From positions 1 through 58,588 of the forward strand of contig JAFVVH010000073.1 of NCBI GenBank assembly GCA_017502285.1: a stretch of 58,588 nucleotides of DNA, in the 5' to 3' direction. This document shows positions 1 to 6,375 of this stretch, in pieces. The notes under the pieces are model-generated. The model saw only the letters and a program-made list of their open reading frames with translations. It searched no databases and was not told the DNA's origin. Source of the stretch: Oscillospiraceae bacterium (GTDB taxonomy: Bacteria; Bacillota; Clostridia; Oscillospirales; Oscillospiraceae). The position numbers and the translations under genes are program-made. Position 1 is the stretch's first letter. Each line of letters starts with the position of its first letter.

Positions 1-504
1 ATAGTGCGGCGCCTCGTTCTGATCGGTCAATGTGACGACCTCGCCGCAGATCGGACAGCGCCAGTTTGGGCAGCCGTAAGACTGCTTTATCCGGGTGCGC
101 TTCACGATCGCCCATTCTCTGATCGGAAGCTCGTTCCCGGTGAACGCCCGGACTGCCTCGTCTGTGCCGCAGGCGTCACAAACCTGTATCTTCATGGCGC
201 GGCTGAGGGCGTTCCTCGCGGGGTCTTCGTCCATATCATGCCGACCGCACCGGGGGCACATTCGGGAGCCGCCCGGCTTCTGGGTCGCGGCGAACTCCTC
301 CAGGATCGTCAGCTCCTCTGATGTCGGGAACATGAAGGTGGAGGGCTTAACGGACTCAATGCGCCAATTCTTGCAGCCGTTCACTTCGGCATCGGCGCGT
401 GCCTGCCGCGTGGCCGCCTCCAAGGTCGGCGCGAACACGGCGGCGGTGACGGTCTGATTCGTCCACTTGTTTCGGTAGACGACGGTCCAGCTCTTGTTTT
501 CCAT
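1..504 (-). CDS. Zinc-ribbon hypothetical protein, C-terminus cut by window edge
   Basis: 168 codons are visible from the ATG at 504-502 and the frame is still open at base 1, so the C-terminus is missing. A strong ribosome site (AGGAGGT, complement of 511-517) sets the start. Cysteine pairs at residues 83/86 (CPRCG) and 109/112 (CDACG) look like one zinc ribbon, and C145/C150/C153 may begin a second. The block with MDEDPARNALSR between the first two pairs resembles small proteins carried by clostridial integrative elements and phages, from memory. It begins one base before the stop of the upstream gene, so the two are probably cotranscribed. A nucleic-acid binding role is plausible but unproven. 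Confidence 0.7.
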   Translation of the reverse strand, partial: MENKSWTVVYRNKWTNQTVTAAVFAPTLEAATRQARADAEVNGCKNWRIESVKPSTFMFPTSEELTILEEFAATQKPGGSRMCPRCGRHDMDEDPARNALSRAMKIQVCDACGTDEAVRAFTGNELPIREWAIVKRTRIKQSYGCPNWRCPICGEVVTLTDQNEAPHY

Positions 505-505
505 A

Positions 506-778
506 TCAGACCTCCTGCGCGGCAGATCGGGTTTTCCAGCGGCCGTCGAACATTTCTTCACGGGTGCCGTCGCGCCAGTAGATGTTCTTCCTCGTCCAGC
601 CGTTGTGCTGATAGGTCACATAGACGATCTTCTCGGGGAAGATGGAGATCGTCGTTTCCTCGAACTCGGTATTGACGCCCATAAACATCGTATCGCTGTG
701 GCCGTACTTATCCATCAAAGCGCACATTGCGCCGAGATCGGTGGGGTCGAAGGTAAAGGTCAGGTCTTTCTTTTCCAT
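506..778 (-). CDS. Hypothetical mobile-element protein (90 aa)
   Basis: I do not recognise the family. The ATG at 778 is preferred over a TTG two codons upstream because the AAAGGA ribosome site sits about seven bases before the ATG and is too close to the TTG. The product is rich in aromatic and acidic residues, with alternating hydrophobic positions that suggest a small alpha/beta fold, and has no membrane segment. It belongs to a leftward series of small genes (about 2760 to 1), each with its own strong ribosome site, probably transcribed from the promoter near 2838. No function can be assigned. Confidence 0.6.
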   Translation of the reverse strand: MEKKDLTFTFDPTDLGAMCALMDKYGHSDTMFMGVNTEFEETTISIFPEKIVYVTYQHNGWTRKNIYWRDGTREEMFDGRWKTRSAAQEV

Positions 779-829
779 GGTCAATTCCTTTCTGCCGGGA
801 TTTGCCGCCCGGCTCGGCGTCGTAGGTTG

Positions 830-1093
830 TTAGTCCGCCAGCCGCTCGATGTGAGGGCCGAAGTCGGGATTGAAGATGCTGCCCATGTACTCGTCGCACC
901 ACTTGCCAAAGTTCTTCGTGATGCCGGCGACATACCGGGTGTCAATCAGATCGTGATGGTGGCCGTTGGCGGTAACGGTGACACAGGTGCCGTTTCCATA
1001 GTCGAACGCTCCGCTCTTGCCGAGCTCCAGCACCCAGATCCCGTTATACTCGGGCTTCTTCTCGAAAGTGACTCTATACTTGATGGTTTCCAT
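830..1093 (-). CDS. Hypothetical mobile-element protein (87 aa)
   Basis: A small soluble protein without signal or membrane segment; family not recognised. The start ATG at 1093 follows a GGAGAAAGGA ribosome site (complement of about 1100-1109). The N-terminus (METIKYRVTFEKKPEY) and the following GIWVLEL look like adjacent beta strands, and a histidine cluster (GHHHDLID) lies near residue 45. It sits 51 bases upstream of the 90-aa gene in the same leftward series. A cargo or accessory gene of the mobile element is the most that can be said. Confidence 0.6.
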   Translation of the reverse strand: METIKYRVTFEKKPEYNGIWVLELGKSGAFDYGNGTCVTVTANGHHHDLIDTRYVAGITKNFGKWCDEYMGSIFNPDFGPHIERLAD

Positions 1094-1138
1094 TTGGGAT
1101 TCCTTTCTCCCCGTAGGCCCGGTAGGTCAGGCGTTTTA

Positions 1139-1669
1139 TCAAAAGTTGTAATCGTGGTATTCGTGGCGACCTCTAATGATTCGGATGGAACCATCGGAAC
1201 CGGTTTGCCATCCGCCGCGCTTCTCCGACCATCTGCATTTGATGATTTCACCGTCGGGATTCCTTTCGTAAGTCCACTCCTGGTCTTCGCTGTTGGTGCA
1301 ATGGGCGGCGAACCCGCCGGGGATCCATTCGGGCTTGAAGTTCGGGTCAAGGATTGCCTTGTCGCGCTGGATGGTCAAGGTCTTGGCAGTTCTGGCGATC
1401 ACGGTGCAGGCGTGGCGGTCGCTCCACAGGCATTCGGTCACGCCGTCACCCACTTCGATTTCTCGATTGAGTTCGGTGTGGAACTCCTGCTTGAGAGCTT
1501 CAATCTTCTGATGCATCGGCCATCCATAGGCTTCCCAGAAGTCATGCCACAGCTTGTCGTGGTTCTCAGCGGTACGGGCGGGGTTCTCAAAGACTTCGCT
1601 TTTGACTTTGGCCTCGTACTCGGCTTTGGTGGCTTCGACTTGTCTCCAGATGCTGGCGGACTTCTTCAT
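1139..1669 (-). CDS. Hypothetical mobile-element protein (176 aa)
   Basis: Predicted soluble protein of 176 residues. The first 75 residues are charged and probably helical (MKKSASIWRQVEATKAEYEA and on); the second half has more tryptophan, cysteine and glycine and is likely a compact strand-rich domain ending HEYHDYNF. No catalytic motif is recognised. It lies 14 bases downstream of the acidic coiled-coil gene and 45 bases upstream of the 87-aa gene, all leftward, consistent with one transcript. I recall similar uncharacterised proteins from gut Firmicute integrative elements, but that is memory and not a search. Confidence 0.6.
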   Translation of the reverse strand: MKKSASIWRQVEATKAEYEAKVKSEVFENPARTAENHDKLWHDFWEAYGWPMHQKIEALKQEFHTELNREIEVGDGVTECLWSDRHACTVIARTAKTLTIQRDKAILDPNFKPEWIPGGFAAHCTNSEDQEWTYERNPDGEIIKCRWSEKRGGWQTGSDGSIRIIRGRHEYHDYNF

Positions 1670-1683
1670 AGCGCACTCTCCTT

Positions 1684-1953
1684 TCAGCCGAGGGCGATTT
1701 CCTCGATCTTCTCGTGCAGGTCGTCCATGTCCAGCTCGTCCAGAGCCTCCACGACCTCTTCCATGGCGTCGATATACCCCTGCATCTGCTCGCCGCGCTC
1801 GCTCTCCTGGATATTTTCGGGGAGGTTGCCGAGGGCTTCTTCTTCCTCGTCGATAACCTCCTGCAGGGCTTCCTTGACCTCCTCGATTTTGGAGGTCAGC
1901 TCCTCCATCTGCTCGAGGATAACCTTCAGGCTCTTGCGTCGTTCTCTGTTCAT
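1684..1953 (-). CDS. Acidic coiled-coil protein of mobile-element type (89 aa)
   Basis: Almost entirely helical and highly acidic, with heptad-like runs before and after a central loop near residue 44 (NLPENIQESERGE) that suggest an antiparallel helical hairpin. Small proteins with this NLPE-x-IQxSERGE hinge are frequent in Firmicute phages and integrative elements (recollection). The start ATG at 1953 follows GGAGAG. The 190-aa gene ends 15 bases upstream, so the two are probably cotranscribed. Function unknown; a structural or DNA-mimic role would be speculation. Confidence 0.65.
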   Translation of the reverse strand: MNRERRKSLKVILEQMEELTSKIEEVKEALQEVIDEEEEALGNLPENIQESERGEQMQGYIDAMEEVVEALDELDMDDLHEKIEEIALG

Positions 1954-1968
1954 GGTAGCTCTCCTTTC

Positions 1969-2541
1969 TTAGTGCAGGCGGTAAGCCTTGTTGCGATAAC
2001 CAACGGTGTAGACTCCGTTGTACTTACTGACGGTGACATCGGCCTCGCAGATACGCTTGAAGCCGAACTCTCTGCGGATGATCCGCTTGGCGATTTCCAT
2101 GGCCTTGTCGGTGACATTCTCGGTCCGACGGGTGGATTCACGGGCGAAGTAGCGGCTGCGTCTGATAACGGTAACGGCCTTGGCCTCGACCATACTGCCG
2201 TAGAAAGTTCCGTGGCGGCGGTCCTCGCCGATCTTATAAAACCGCTCGGTGGTGATGATTTCGAGCCGGTTGTTCCAGATGGTATTCCACCCGGAGCTGT
2301 TGTGGGGGCGGACGTCGGGGTCTGTGACCTTGCCGACAACAATCTCCACGCCCTCCAGACAGTTTTCCCAGTCAGAGAAAGTGTCGACCATGATACGGAC
2401 GATCTCGGTGCCGTTGGTGAGGTCAATCTTGCAGGTCTCGCCCTGACTGCCGCCCATGGATGCGGTATTGATGGTGTAGCCCTTTGCCATGTACTCGGCT
2501 ACGATCTCGGTATATCTGCGGTTGATGTCGGCGTACTTCAT
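1969..2541 (-). CDS. Hypothetical mobile-element protein (190 aa)
   Basis: A 190-residue soluble protein with a basic C-terminal half. The ATG at 2541 follows an AAGGAGGAAAAC ribosome site. The N-terminus is helical (MKYADINRRYTEIVAEYMAK) and is followed by mixed strands; a basic patch near residues 130-140 (RRSRYFARESTRR) could bind nucleic acid. No named domain is recognised. It is the second gene of the leftward series that starts with the 44-aa gene at 2757, and the spacing supports cotranscription from the operator-controlled promoter near 2838. Confidence 0.6.
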   Translation of the reverse strand: MKYADINRRYTEIVAEYMAKGYTINTASMGGSQGETCKIDLTNGTEIVRIMVDTFSDWENCLEGVEIVVGKVTDPDVRPHNSSGWNTIWNNRLEIITTERFYKIGEDRRHGTFYGSMVEAKAVTVIRRSRYFARESTRRTENVTDKAMEIAKRIIRREFGFKRICEADVTVSKYNGVYTVGYRNKAYRLH

Positions 2542-2622
2542 TTTGTTTTCCTCCTTGTATTTTCGAGCCCGGGGCTTTATACTGAGGGGGAGGGGAGCCT
2601 CCCGCTCCCCCTCGCGCCGGGA

Positions 2623-2757
2623 TTAGGTTTCCTTGGTGCCGCCCTGCTTGGGTTTGCTGTTAGGTTTGATGGTGATTGTAATCCGGTCTGCCAACTCGGG
2701 ATTATCAGCCAACAACCTCAGAAGCTCTTGCAGGGCTTCTTTTTTTGGTTTGTCCAT
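2623..2757 (-). CDS. Small hypothetical protein (44 aa), first gene of the leftward operon
   Basis: The ATG at 2757-2755 is preceded by a good ribosome site (GGAAAGGAAG, complement of about 2767-2776) and the frame runs 44 codons to TAA at 2625-2623. The product (MDKPKKEALQELLRLLADNP and on) has an amphipathic helix followed by a basic tail rich in lysine, proline and glycine, like a small DNA-binding or partner-binding peptide. It is the first gene behind the operator-controlled leftward promoter and would usually be missed by a length cut-off. Function unknown. Confidence 0.55.
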   Translation of the reverse strand: MDKPKKEALQELLRLLADNPELADRITITIKPNSKPKQGGTKET

Positions 2758-2809
2758 CGGGGTTACTTCCTTTCCGGAGGGATTTGTCTTTTGCGTCCTC
2801 CATGGTTAT

Positions 2810-2838
2810 ATATTACACTATAAAGTGTAATTTGTCAA
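2810..2838 (-). promoter_or_regulatory. Leftward promoter with palindromic operator in its spacer
   Basis: On the minus strand, TTGACA (2838-2833) is followed after 17 bases by TAATAT (2815-2810). The palindrome ATTACACT-ATAA-AGTGTAAT (2812-2831) has two perfect 8-base arms and fills the spacer, the classical position for a repressor operator. The promoter should drive the leftward small-gene series beginning at 2757. Confidence 0.75.
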
Positions 2839-2845
2839 CGATTAT

Positions 2846-2865
2846 TTTACACTCAATAGTGAAAA
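2846..2865. promoter_or_regulatory. Second operator-like palindrome
   Basis: TTTACACT-CAAT-AGTGAAAA matches the operator at 2812-2831 in its ACACT/AGTG core and has 7 of 8 arm positions paired. It lies between the two divergent promoters, 34 bases from the first operator (start to start), as expected for cooperative binding of a phage-type repressor dimer. Confidence 0.6.
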
Positions 2866-2878
2866 AATAAATTTATAT

Positions 2879-2908
2879 TTGACAAGTTAAACTATACGGT
2901 GTATAGTT
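2879..2908 (+). promoter_or_regulatory. Rightward promoter with overlapping palindrome
   Basis: Consensus TTGACA (2879-2884), a 17-base spacer and TATAGT (2902-2907). A perfect palindrome AACTATAC-GGT-GTATAGTT (2890-2908) covers the downstream spacer and the -10 box. It should transcribe the XRE regulator beginning at 2931, which probably represses its own promoter here. Confidence 0.75.
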
Positions 2909-2930
2909 GTGGTGCAAGGAGGTGCGACGC

Positions 2931-3149
2931 ATGGAAATGTCTGCAGCGGAAAAAGTCCGTACGCTTATGGCGCGCAAGAATATCAGCATGGGCGATATGG
3001 CGGAAGGAACCGGCCAGTCCCGTCAAAATTTATCCAATAAAATGAAACGTGGAAACTTCTCTGAGAAGGAGCTTGAGGCTATGGCGGCCGTGCTTGGTTG
3101 TACCGTCCAGATTCGCTTTATGAATTCGAACGGGGAAGTCGAGTTATAG
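2931..3149 (+). CDS. XRE-family transcriptional regulator (72 aa)
   Basis: A single helix-turn-helix domain of the Cro/CI type covers nearly the whole protein: helices around residues 3-14, 18-25 (MGDMAEGTG) and recognition helix 29-38 (RQNLSNKMKR). The ATG at 2931 is chosen because AAGGAGGTG ends six bases before it; further in-frame codons upstream overlap the promoter. It lies immediately downstream of a consensus promoter whose -10 box is covered by a palindrome, with related palindromes controlling the divergent leftward genes. It is therefore the likely repressor of both directions, like a phage or integrative-element switch protein. The target genes are inferred from position only. Confidence 0.8.
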   Translation: MEMSAAEKVRTLMARKNISMGDMAEGTGQSRQNLSNKMKRGNFSEKELEAMAAVLGCTVQIRFMNSNGEVEL

Positions 3150-3166
3150 GAATAATTTGCATTGGA

Positions 3167-3196
3167 AAAGCCCGGACGTTTGCGCGTCCGGGCTTT
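3167..3196. terminator. Convergent bidirectional terminator hairpin
   Basis: AAAGCCCGGACG (3167-3178) pairs perfectly with CGTCCGGGCTTT (3185-3196) around a six-base loop. It lies between the convergent XRE genes ending at 3149 (+) and 3207 (-). T-rich flanks are short on either side. Confidence 0.7.
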
Positions 3197-3206
3197 GGTG
3201 TTGTGA

Positions 3207-3461
3207 TTATTTCTTGGTGTGCGTAGATGATCCAGTGCGGGTCTTGGTGTGCGGCTCGCTGTTCGGCTCTCTGACGATCAGCTCGTCCAGCTCGCAGCCG
3301 AGCGCCTCACATATCAGGTCGAGATGCTCGAGGTTTACCCTGTCGGCTATTTCGTGGTACAGGTCGTTAATGGTCGACGGCCTGATGCCGGTCGCGCGGG
3401 CAAGGTCTGCTTGTTTCCAACGTTTTCGCCCAAGAAGCTCTGCAAGTTTGATGCGAATCAT
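3207..3461 (-). CDS. XRE-family transcriptional regulator (84 aa)
   Basis: Cro/CI-type helix-turn-helix: residues 3-12 (RIKLAELLGR), 17-24 (KQADLARA), recognition helix about 28-38 (PSTINDLYHEI), and an EHLDLICEALGCELDELI segment that is typical of this family. A basic threonine/serine-rich tail (HTKTRTGSSTHTKK) follows. Reads leftward, convergent with the other XRE gene and 5 bases after the secreted-protein gene at 3467. Its targets are not evident; it may be read from the same transcript as the secreted and membrane pair upstream. Confidence 0.8.
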   Translation of the reverse strand: MIRIKLAELLGRKRWKQADLARATGIRPSTINDLYHEIADRVNLEHLDLICEALGCELDELIVREPNSEPHTKTRTGSSTHTKK

Positions 3462-3466
3462 GGGGC

Positions 3467-3967
3467 TTAAGCAGAATATCCGGAGTAAATTTCAAAGTAA
3501 ATTGTCCCGGAATAAGTCCCGGCTTCATAAGCCCCGTTGCTGGGGGTAATATACAACCTGCCATATTGTGTCGGCTCGGTATATCCGGTTTCAAATATAG
3601 CAACAACATAGTCGGTATCGTAATAAGGAATCTTTTCATCGTTTAGTGGGCTTCCCACTTTTAAATCACAGGGTATATAGTTGCTCCCGTTCATTAGGTA
3701 GAATTGATCGTACGTAAAAGAGGTTTTAGATTTGTCGATTTTTACATAAAGTTTTTTGTTTTGATCGAGAGAAACATTTGATGCGTATATGTCCATATAT
3801 CCTGTGTTGTTGAGAGAAAGTGTTGCGGGGATGGAAACGGTATAACCGGATTCTACGGTATATTGGACTGATGTACTGGCCTCAGTCTCGTTTGCTGCCA
3901 GAACATGAGCTGTCATGCAGCTTACCAACACAACTATTGATAACAAGGTGCAAAGTAGCTTTTTCAT
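3467..3967 (-). CDS. Secreted beta-rich surface protein (166 aa)
   Basis: A cleavable signal peptide is evident (MKKLLCTLLSIVVLVSC, then a probable cleavage after HVLA-A near residue 25). The mature part is rich in Tyr, Thr, Ser and Gly with alternating strands (YTVSIPATLSL, YMDIYASNV, YSGTIYFEI), suggesting an Ig- or pilin-like sandwich. There is no LPxTG sorting motif and no catalytic signature. Its ATG directly abuts the TGA of the upstream membrane-protein gene, so the two are translationally coupled. I recall similar exported pairs in clostridial integrative elements. An adhesion or envelope role is an inference. Confidence 0.65.
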   Translation of the reverse strand: MKKLLCTLLSIVVLVSCMTAHVLAANETEASTSVQYTVESGYTVSIPATLSLNNTGYMDIYASNVSLDQNKKLYVKIDKSKTSFTYDQFYLMNGSNYIPCDLKVGSPLNDEKIPYYDTDYVVAIFETGYTEPTQYGRLYITPSNGAYEAGTYSGTIYFEIYSGYSA

Positions 3968-4480
3968 TCAGATAACCTCCAATGTAAATTTCACGGTGGC
4001 ACCATTCATGGACTGCAAAGTGTCTTTTGAAAAACACGAGTAGACCAACAATGCGTCTTTGTATGTACCCGGATCCAATTCCGATGTTAAGCGAATGCTA
4101 TTCAGCTCCTCCCCCGGCCTGAGAATGTCCGAGCGGTAAATCTCCTTGCCATCTGGGAGGTACATTGTAACTAAGAATAGGCACACATTCCCGGCTGGGT
4201 TATACAGCCTGACAGTCTGATCCAGCTGGCCGCCGGCCATCTTGATTGTGTCATATCCTGGGATTGATATAGTTCCCGGGAGAACTTCAGCGACGCTGCC
4301 GCTTCCCTCCAATGCTTTGAGAGAATCTCCGGAAACTTCGGTGGAGCTGCTTCCAATCTGTAACATAGGAGTGCTGGTGCTTGAGTTTTTGTCGAGGGTA
4401 TAGCCAAGAATTACTGCTGTGAACACGACAATGACGGTAAGAACGACAGCGGTGCCAATGATAAGTAGTTGAGTTTTCAA
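3968..4480 (-). CDS. Membrane-anchored extracytoplasmic protein (170 aa)
   Basis: One N-terminal transmembrane anchor (residues about 5-27, LLIIGTAVVLTVIVVFTAVI) is followed by a Ser/Thr-rich linker and an extracytoplasmic beta-rich domain (DQTVRLYNPAGNVCLFLVTM and on). The stop codon directly abuts the start of the secreted protein gene. The pair may form a surface structure in which this protein is the anchor and the secreted partner a subunit; this follows from topology and coupling, not from homology. Confidence 0.6.
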   Translation of the reverse strand: MKTQLLIIGTAVVLTVIVVFTAVILGYTLDKNSSTSTPMLQIGSSSTEVSGDSLKALEGSGSVAEVLPGTISIPGYDTIKMAGGQLDQTVRLYNPAGNVCLFLVTMYLPDGKEIYRSDILRPGEELNSIRLTSELDPGTYKDALLVYSCFSKDTLQSMNGATVKFTLEVI

Positions 4481-4555
4481 AATATCCCTTCTTTCGCGAG
4501 ATGCTGATTACAAAATACACGCCTATCTGCTCTGCGTACAGGCAAAACAGGTGGG

Positions 4556-4903
4556 TCATTTTTTCTTCTTCCATCGTCTGATCGTAGAATCATCTGCAGG
4601 GCATGAATTTTGATAATCGTGGACAGCCTGTCTGATTACTTCTGCGGAGTAGTGCTTTTGTGGTTTGATTGCATTCGGGATCTCCAGGTGCAACTGTTGA
4701 CATTCTGCACAGCGAAGTCGGCGCAATAGAAATTGATAAGTTGCTCCGTCTCCTCCGATTACGCCGCGCTTCCGGGTATCATATCCTGTTAAAAGCGAGC
4801 CACAGTTGGGACATATAGGAGCAAACTTGTTTTTGATGCGGTAAGCATTTTTCTCACTGTCAAATTCGAGCTCATAATCATAGGCGATAATCACTTTATA
4901 CAC
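4556..4903 (-). CDS. DUF6431-like zinc-ribbon protein (115 aa)
   Basis: Contains CPNCG (about residues 31-35) and CAEC (about 65-68), a transposase-style zinc ribbon, with a conserved-looking LRRLRCAECQQLHLEIP block, a KHYS motif near residue 84 and a C-terminal region resembling an HTH start (DSTIRRWKKKK). These match what I remember of DUF6431 proteins found in Firmicute mobile elements. It starts with GTG at 4903; a second GTG at 4894 is better spaced from AGGGGG and may be the true start. It probably binds DNA; no catalytic residues are seen. Confidence 0.65.
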   Translation of the reverse strand: MYKVIIAYDYELEFDSEKNAYRIKNKFAPICPNCGSLLTGYDTRKRGVIGGDGATYQFLLRRLRCAECQQLHLEIPNAIKPQKHYSAEVIRQAVHDYQNSCPADDSTIRRWKKKK

Positions 4904-5019
4904 CCCCTTTCGCCCTGCTTTCAGCTTAAAGCAAGGGGAAGAAGGTGCAAAAAAAGCCCACCTATTTTGCCTTTTACAACCGACGAAGAGGCGTTATTCT
5001 GGCAATAGAGGTGGGAGAA

Positions 5020-5289
5020 ATGTTATTAGGCAAATTGTATGCGACGCGGGGGATTGCGGATGAAATCGAAAAAAGCGAGCAATTCCGGATGGACGTTATT
5101 TGCGCTCTGCAGCGATATGCTGAACATGACTGGGGCGATCTATGTGAAGAGGATCGAGTATTAAACGATGCAGCTGCAGCGAGCGCTGAACGTGTGCTTG
5201 CAGCGTATCCATCCAGTCTGGGGAAAATATGGATTATCACAGAATGGGATCGTAGCGCAACCACAATCCTTTTTCCGAGCGAGTATTAA
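5020..5289 (+). CDS. Plasmid/ICE-type small protein of unknown function (89 aa)
   Basis: The product has the layout of a protein very common on Firmicute plasmids and integrative elements: LGKLYATRGI at the N-terminus, an HDWGDLCEEDRVLND block in the middle and a C-terminal KIWIITEWDRSATTILFPSE. Homologues are often misnamed type I restriction subunits; no such activity is visible. ATG 5020 is preferred because AGAGGTG lies six bases before it and it matches the usual N-terminus; a GTG at 4945 would add 25 residues. It points rightwards, away from the DUF6431 gene. Confidence 0.7.
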   Translation: MLLGKLYATRGIADEIEKSEQFRMDVICALQRYAEHDWGDLCEEDRVLNDAAAASAERVLAAYPSSLGKIWIITEWDRSATTILFPSEY

Positions 5290-5523
5290 GTTATAACGAG
5301 CGTAGAATCGAGCAGGAGCGCAGAACAGCCGCAGGCGGGCGAGAATATTCCTGGGGCAAGAAACGGTTTCTGGCGTGCGGGAAAATGAGTTGCAACAGCC
5401 GTTGAGGTACTGCTAAGACCCACCCCAAACATCGAGGGCGCGTCGACCCCGAAAAACGCGTAGTTACCAAAAGCACGATAGAGGATTTCCGCTCCGTGCT
5501 GGGAATCAGAAAGAGGGATTGCA
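5290..5523. other. Non-coding accessory segment of 234 bases
   Basis: No credible gene on either strand. The stretch carries short inverted motifs (for example GAAACGGTTTC near 5360) and C-rich AGACCCACCCC near 5419, and it lies between two mobile-element genes. It could hold a transfer origin or a regulatory region for the HTH gene at 5524, but no defining motif was identified. Confidence 0.3.
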
Positions 5524-5742
5524 ATGTCGGTAGAAGACTATATGTCGACAAGAGAAGCGGCTGACGCTTGGGGCATGTCAATGGCAAGCGTTTTGCGACT
5601 ATGCAATCTTGACCGAGTTCCTGGAGCAGGGAAGGTAGGGCATGGCTGGATCATTCCAAAGACCGCCGGCCGGCCGGTTGATGCTCGGATTACTACCGGA
5701 AAATGGGTGGGCTATAAATATCGTCCCAAGCGCAGAAGATGA
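5524..5742 (+). CDS. Excisionase-like helix-turn-helix protein (72 aa)
   Basis: A MerR/excisionase-type winged HTH spans residues about 7-48: STREAADAWG, then ASVLRLCNLDRVPGAGKVG, then GWIIPKTAGRPVDAR. The wing followed by IPK-x-A-x-x-P-x-DAR is characteristic of small DNA-binding proteins in Firmicute integrative elements. The C-terminus is very basic (YKYRPKRRR). AGAGGG lies about eight bases before the ATG. Its position at the chromosome-proximal end of the element fits an excision factor, although no integrase follows. Confidence 0.7.
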   Translation: MSVEDYMSTREAADAWGMSMASVLRLCNLDRVPGAGKVGHGWIIPKTAGRPVDARITTGKWVGYKYRPKRRR

Positions 5743-5777
5743 ATGGGCGCAGCTGCTGTTATGCAGCTGCGCCCATT
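5742..5777 (+). terminator. Strong hairpin at the end of the HTH gene
   Basis: AATGGGCGCAGCTGC (5742-5756) pairs perfectly over 15 bases with 5763-5777, starting at the last base of the HTH stop codon. There is no T-run, so it may be a transcript-stabilising hairpin rather than a true intrinsic terminator. Confidence 0.55.
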
Positions 5778-5804
5778 GTGATCCAATCAAAAGTGCGAAA
5801 AATT

Positions 5805-5855
5805 TTAGCCCATCTGTTAGCCCTTAAAAGAGGGGTTAGCCCATTTTTGGCCCAT
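5805..5855. repeat. Four TTAGCCCAT-type direct repeats (candidate integrase arm sites)
   Basis: Near-identical 9-mers occur at 5805-5813 (TTAGCCCAT), 5817-5825 (TTAGCCCTT), 5836-5844 (TTAGCCCAT) and 5847-5855 (TTGGCCCAT). They lie between the last mobile-element gene and the rpsI terminator. Tandem short direct repeats near an element end are how arm-type sites of tyrosine recombinases look. This is inferred from position and pattern only. Confidence 0.45.
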
Positions 5856-5903
5856 TCTTTTTTGTTTTTCTTTTGCTGTTTTTTCTTAATGCTTGCCAAA
5901 AAG

Positions 5904-5938
5904 AAAAACCCTGCAACCGTTGCAGTTGCAGGGTTTTT
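5904..5938 (-). terminator. rplM-rpsI operon terminator
   Basis: AAAAACCCTGCAAC (5904-5917) pairs with GTTGCAGGGTTTTT (5925-5938). Read leftwards the stem is followed by TTTTTCTTTTT, a classical intrinsic terminator 19 bases after the rpsI stop. Confidence 0.9.
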
Positions 5939-5956
5939 GAGCAATTCCAAGTAAAA

Positions 5957-6361
5957 TCAGCGCTTGGAGAACTGAGGCGCACGACGGGCGGCCTTCAGAC
6001 CGTACTTCTTACGCTCCTTCATACGAGGATCGCGAGTCAGGAAACCGGCGGCCTTCAGAGCGGGACGGTTGTTCTCGTCCAGCAGCAGCAGGGCGCGGGA
6101 AATGCCGTGACGGATAGCGCCGGCCTGGCCGGTCACACCGCCGCCGGTCACGGTGGCAACGATGTCCACCTTGCCCAGGGTGTTGGTGGTGTTCAGGGGC
6201 TGACGAACGATCAGCTTCAGGGTCTCCAGACCGAAGTAGTCGTCGATGTCACGGCCGTTGATGGTGATAGCGCCGGTGCCGTTGGGGAACACATGAACGC
6301 GAGCCACGGAGGACTTGCGGCGGCCAGTGCCGTAGAAATAAGGCTTCTTGCTCTTATACAT
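5957..6361 (-). CDS. rpsI: 30S ribosomal protein S9
   Basis: Full-length S9 (134 aa) with the family signature [12 protein letters not shown] near the N-terminus, a [15 protein letters not shown] block and the invariant basic tail ending SKR, which reaches toward P-site tRNA. The ATG at 6361 is chosen because GGAGGT is eight bases upstream; another ATG two codons earlier is only two bases from it. It follows rplM by 14 bases in the conserved L13-S9 operon and is followed by an intrinsic terminator. The 3' end borders mobile DNA. Confidence 0.97.
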   Translation of the reverse strand: MYKSKKPYFYGTGRRKSSVARVHVFPNGTGAITINGRDIDDYFGLETLKLIVRQPLNTTNTLGKVDIVATVTGGGVTGQAGAIRHGISRALLLLDENNRPALKAAGFLTRDPRMKERKKYGLKAARRAPQFSKR

Positions 6362-6375
6362 TGTCATTTACCTCC

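Noticed and set aside
494..1972. Plus-strand frame of 492 codons over the mobile-element genes
   Set aside because: The minus-strand genes have ribosome sites and coherent proteins; the plus frame lacks both.
5759..5950. 63-codon minus-strand frame beginning in the rpsI terminator
   Set aside because: It starts inside the terminator hairpin, is lysine-rich by composition only and has no ribosome site.
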